Source: Chloroflexota bacterium (GTDB lineage: Bacteria > Chloroflexota > Anaerolineae > Aggregatilineales > Phototrophicaceae). Taken from it: DNA of 5,787 nucleotides. How positions within the stretch are numbered: position 1 is the stretch's first letter; the number at the start of each line of letters is the position of its first letter. The DNA lies in assembly GCA_023392115.1 (NCBI GenBank), contig JAEVZT010000009.1:1-5787 (forward strand), given 5' to 3'. Below are positions 5,284 through 5,787 of this stretch, piece after piece. The notes beneath the pieces are model-generated. The model searched no databases. It was not told the DNA's origin and saw only the letters and a list, made by a program, of their open reading frames with translations. The position numbers and the translations under genes were made by a program.

Positions 5284-5787
5284 ATGCAACCCGTAGTCGA
5301 ACAACTCGGCGATCTCACAAATGATGAAATCCGGCGCTATGGTCGTCACCTGATCATGCCGGAATTTGGAATGGAAGGGCAGCGCCGCCTGAAAGCCGCC
5401 AGTGTGCTGATCGTCGGCACGGGCGGTCTTGGCAGCCCGCTCGCACTGTATCTGGCGGCGGCGGGACTCGGTCGGATCGGGCTTGTCGATTACGACGTGG
5501 TCGACGAGTCGAACTTGCAGCGCCAGATCATACACGGGCAGAGCACGATCGGCATCTCGAAGATCGAGAGCGCGGCGAAACGCATCCTCGACATCAACCC
5601 CACGATCCAGATCGACAAGTATGAAGTGCCGCTCACGTCTGACAACGCGCTCGAGATCCTCGCCCCCTACGACGTGATCATCGACGGGACTGACAATTTT
5701 CCGACGCGCTACCTTGTCAACGACGCCTGCGTCAAGCTCGGCAAGCCGAACGTTTACGGCAGCATCCTGCGCTTCGAGGGGCAGTTG
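5284..5787 (+). CDS. ThiF/MoeB-family E1-like adenylyltransferase (HcyF-type by context), 3' end cut
   Basis: Activates the C-terminal Gly of a ubiquitin-like sulfur carrier with ATP, forming the acyl-adenylate that then receives sulfur. The window holds 168 residues and the frame is still open at the last base. Visible motifs: RYGRHLIMPEFG (18-29); nucleotide-binding GTGGLGS (45-51); LVDYDVVDESNLQRQ (67-81), with the ATP-contacting Asp and the Arg80-Gln81 finger; Lys93; and DGTDNFPTRYLVND (134-147), with Asp137 expected to bind magnesium. YGSILRFEGQ (158-167) follows. The zinc CxxC pairs, the catalytic Cys loop and any C-terminal rhodanese domain (as in MoeZ) would lie beyond the edge. MoeB, ThiF and HcyF cannot be separated by these motifs. 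Coupling to the carrier gene three genes upstream, with no thiamin or molybdopterin genes in view, favours activation of that carrier. Confidence 0.93.
   Translation, partial: MQPVVEQLGDLTNDEIRRYGRHLIMPEFGMEGQRRLKAASVLIVGTGGLGSPLALYLAAAGLGRIGLVDYDVVDESNLQRQIIHGQSTIGISKIESAAKRILDINPTIQIDKYEVPLTSDNALEILAPYDVIIDGTDNFPTRYLVNDACVKLGKPNVYGSILRFEGQL

Noticed and set aside
4144..5787. Thiamin (ThiS-ThiF) or molybdopterin (MoaD-MoeB) pathway, or a CysO-CysM cysteine pathway
   Set aside because: No thiG, thiH, moaE or cysM is visible, whereas metX and metY are present and the carrier has a masked C-terminus with a linked protease. Dual use by another pathway outside the window cannot be excluded.

Overview
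This window is one co-directional run of eight genes, all on the + strand and all linked to sulfur transfer. The first and last genes are cut by the window edges. The bases are GC-rich, as far as I can judge by eye, and genes are preceded by purine-rich Shine-Dalgarno sequences, so the source is a bacterium. The mix of an actinobacterial/Chloroflexota-type tandem rhodanese, a CysO-like sulfur carrier and a DUF4395 membrane protein suggests Chloroflexota, with Actinomycetota as the alternative. I cannot place it more firmly without a search.

Layout: (1) 1-417, a JAMM/MPN (M67) metalloprotease lacking its first few codons; (2) 503-1336, a two-domain rhodanese sulfurtransferase; (3) 1337-1457, an AT-richer spacer with a heptad array of GTNNAC units; (4) 1458-2777, MetY, O-acetylhomoserine sulfhydrylase; (5) 2791-2825, a strong hairpin; (6) 2853-4046, MetX, homoserine O-acetyltransferase; (7) 4044-4105, a three-way-junction RNA fold with a perfect tRNA T-arm-like hairpin; (8) 4144-4419, a ThiS/MoaD-type sulfur carrier ending in Gly-Gly-Ser-Ala; (9) 4421-4873, a DUF4395 membrane protein with a CxxC motif; (10) 4878-5279, a membrane-anchored thioredoxin; (11) 5284-5787, the N-terminal part of a ThiF/MoeB-type E1-like adenylyltransferase. 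The last four genes are separated by only 1-4 bases and look translationally coupled. The first four are spaced by 75-121 bases, and those spacers hold the structured elements. No gene-free stretch exceeds 300 bases.

Together the genes read as a protein-thiocarboxylate route to homocysteine, of the kind described for Wolinella succinogenes (HcyS, HcyD, HcyF, MetY). The JAMM protease would trim Ser-Ala from the carrier to expose Gly-Gly. The E1-like enzyme would adenylate that end, and sulfur would convert it to a thiocarboxylate. MetX makes O-acetylhomoserine, MetY joins it to the carrier thiocarboxylate, and the protease frees homocysteine. What differs from the described system is the apparent sulfur supply: a rhodanese stands in the cluster, with a CxxC membrane protein and an anchored thioredoxin. 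No sulfite reductase is visible in this window. This assignment is from family and context and is not proven by the sequence alone.
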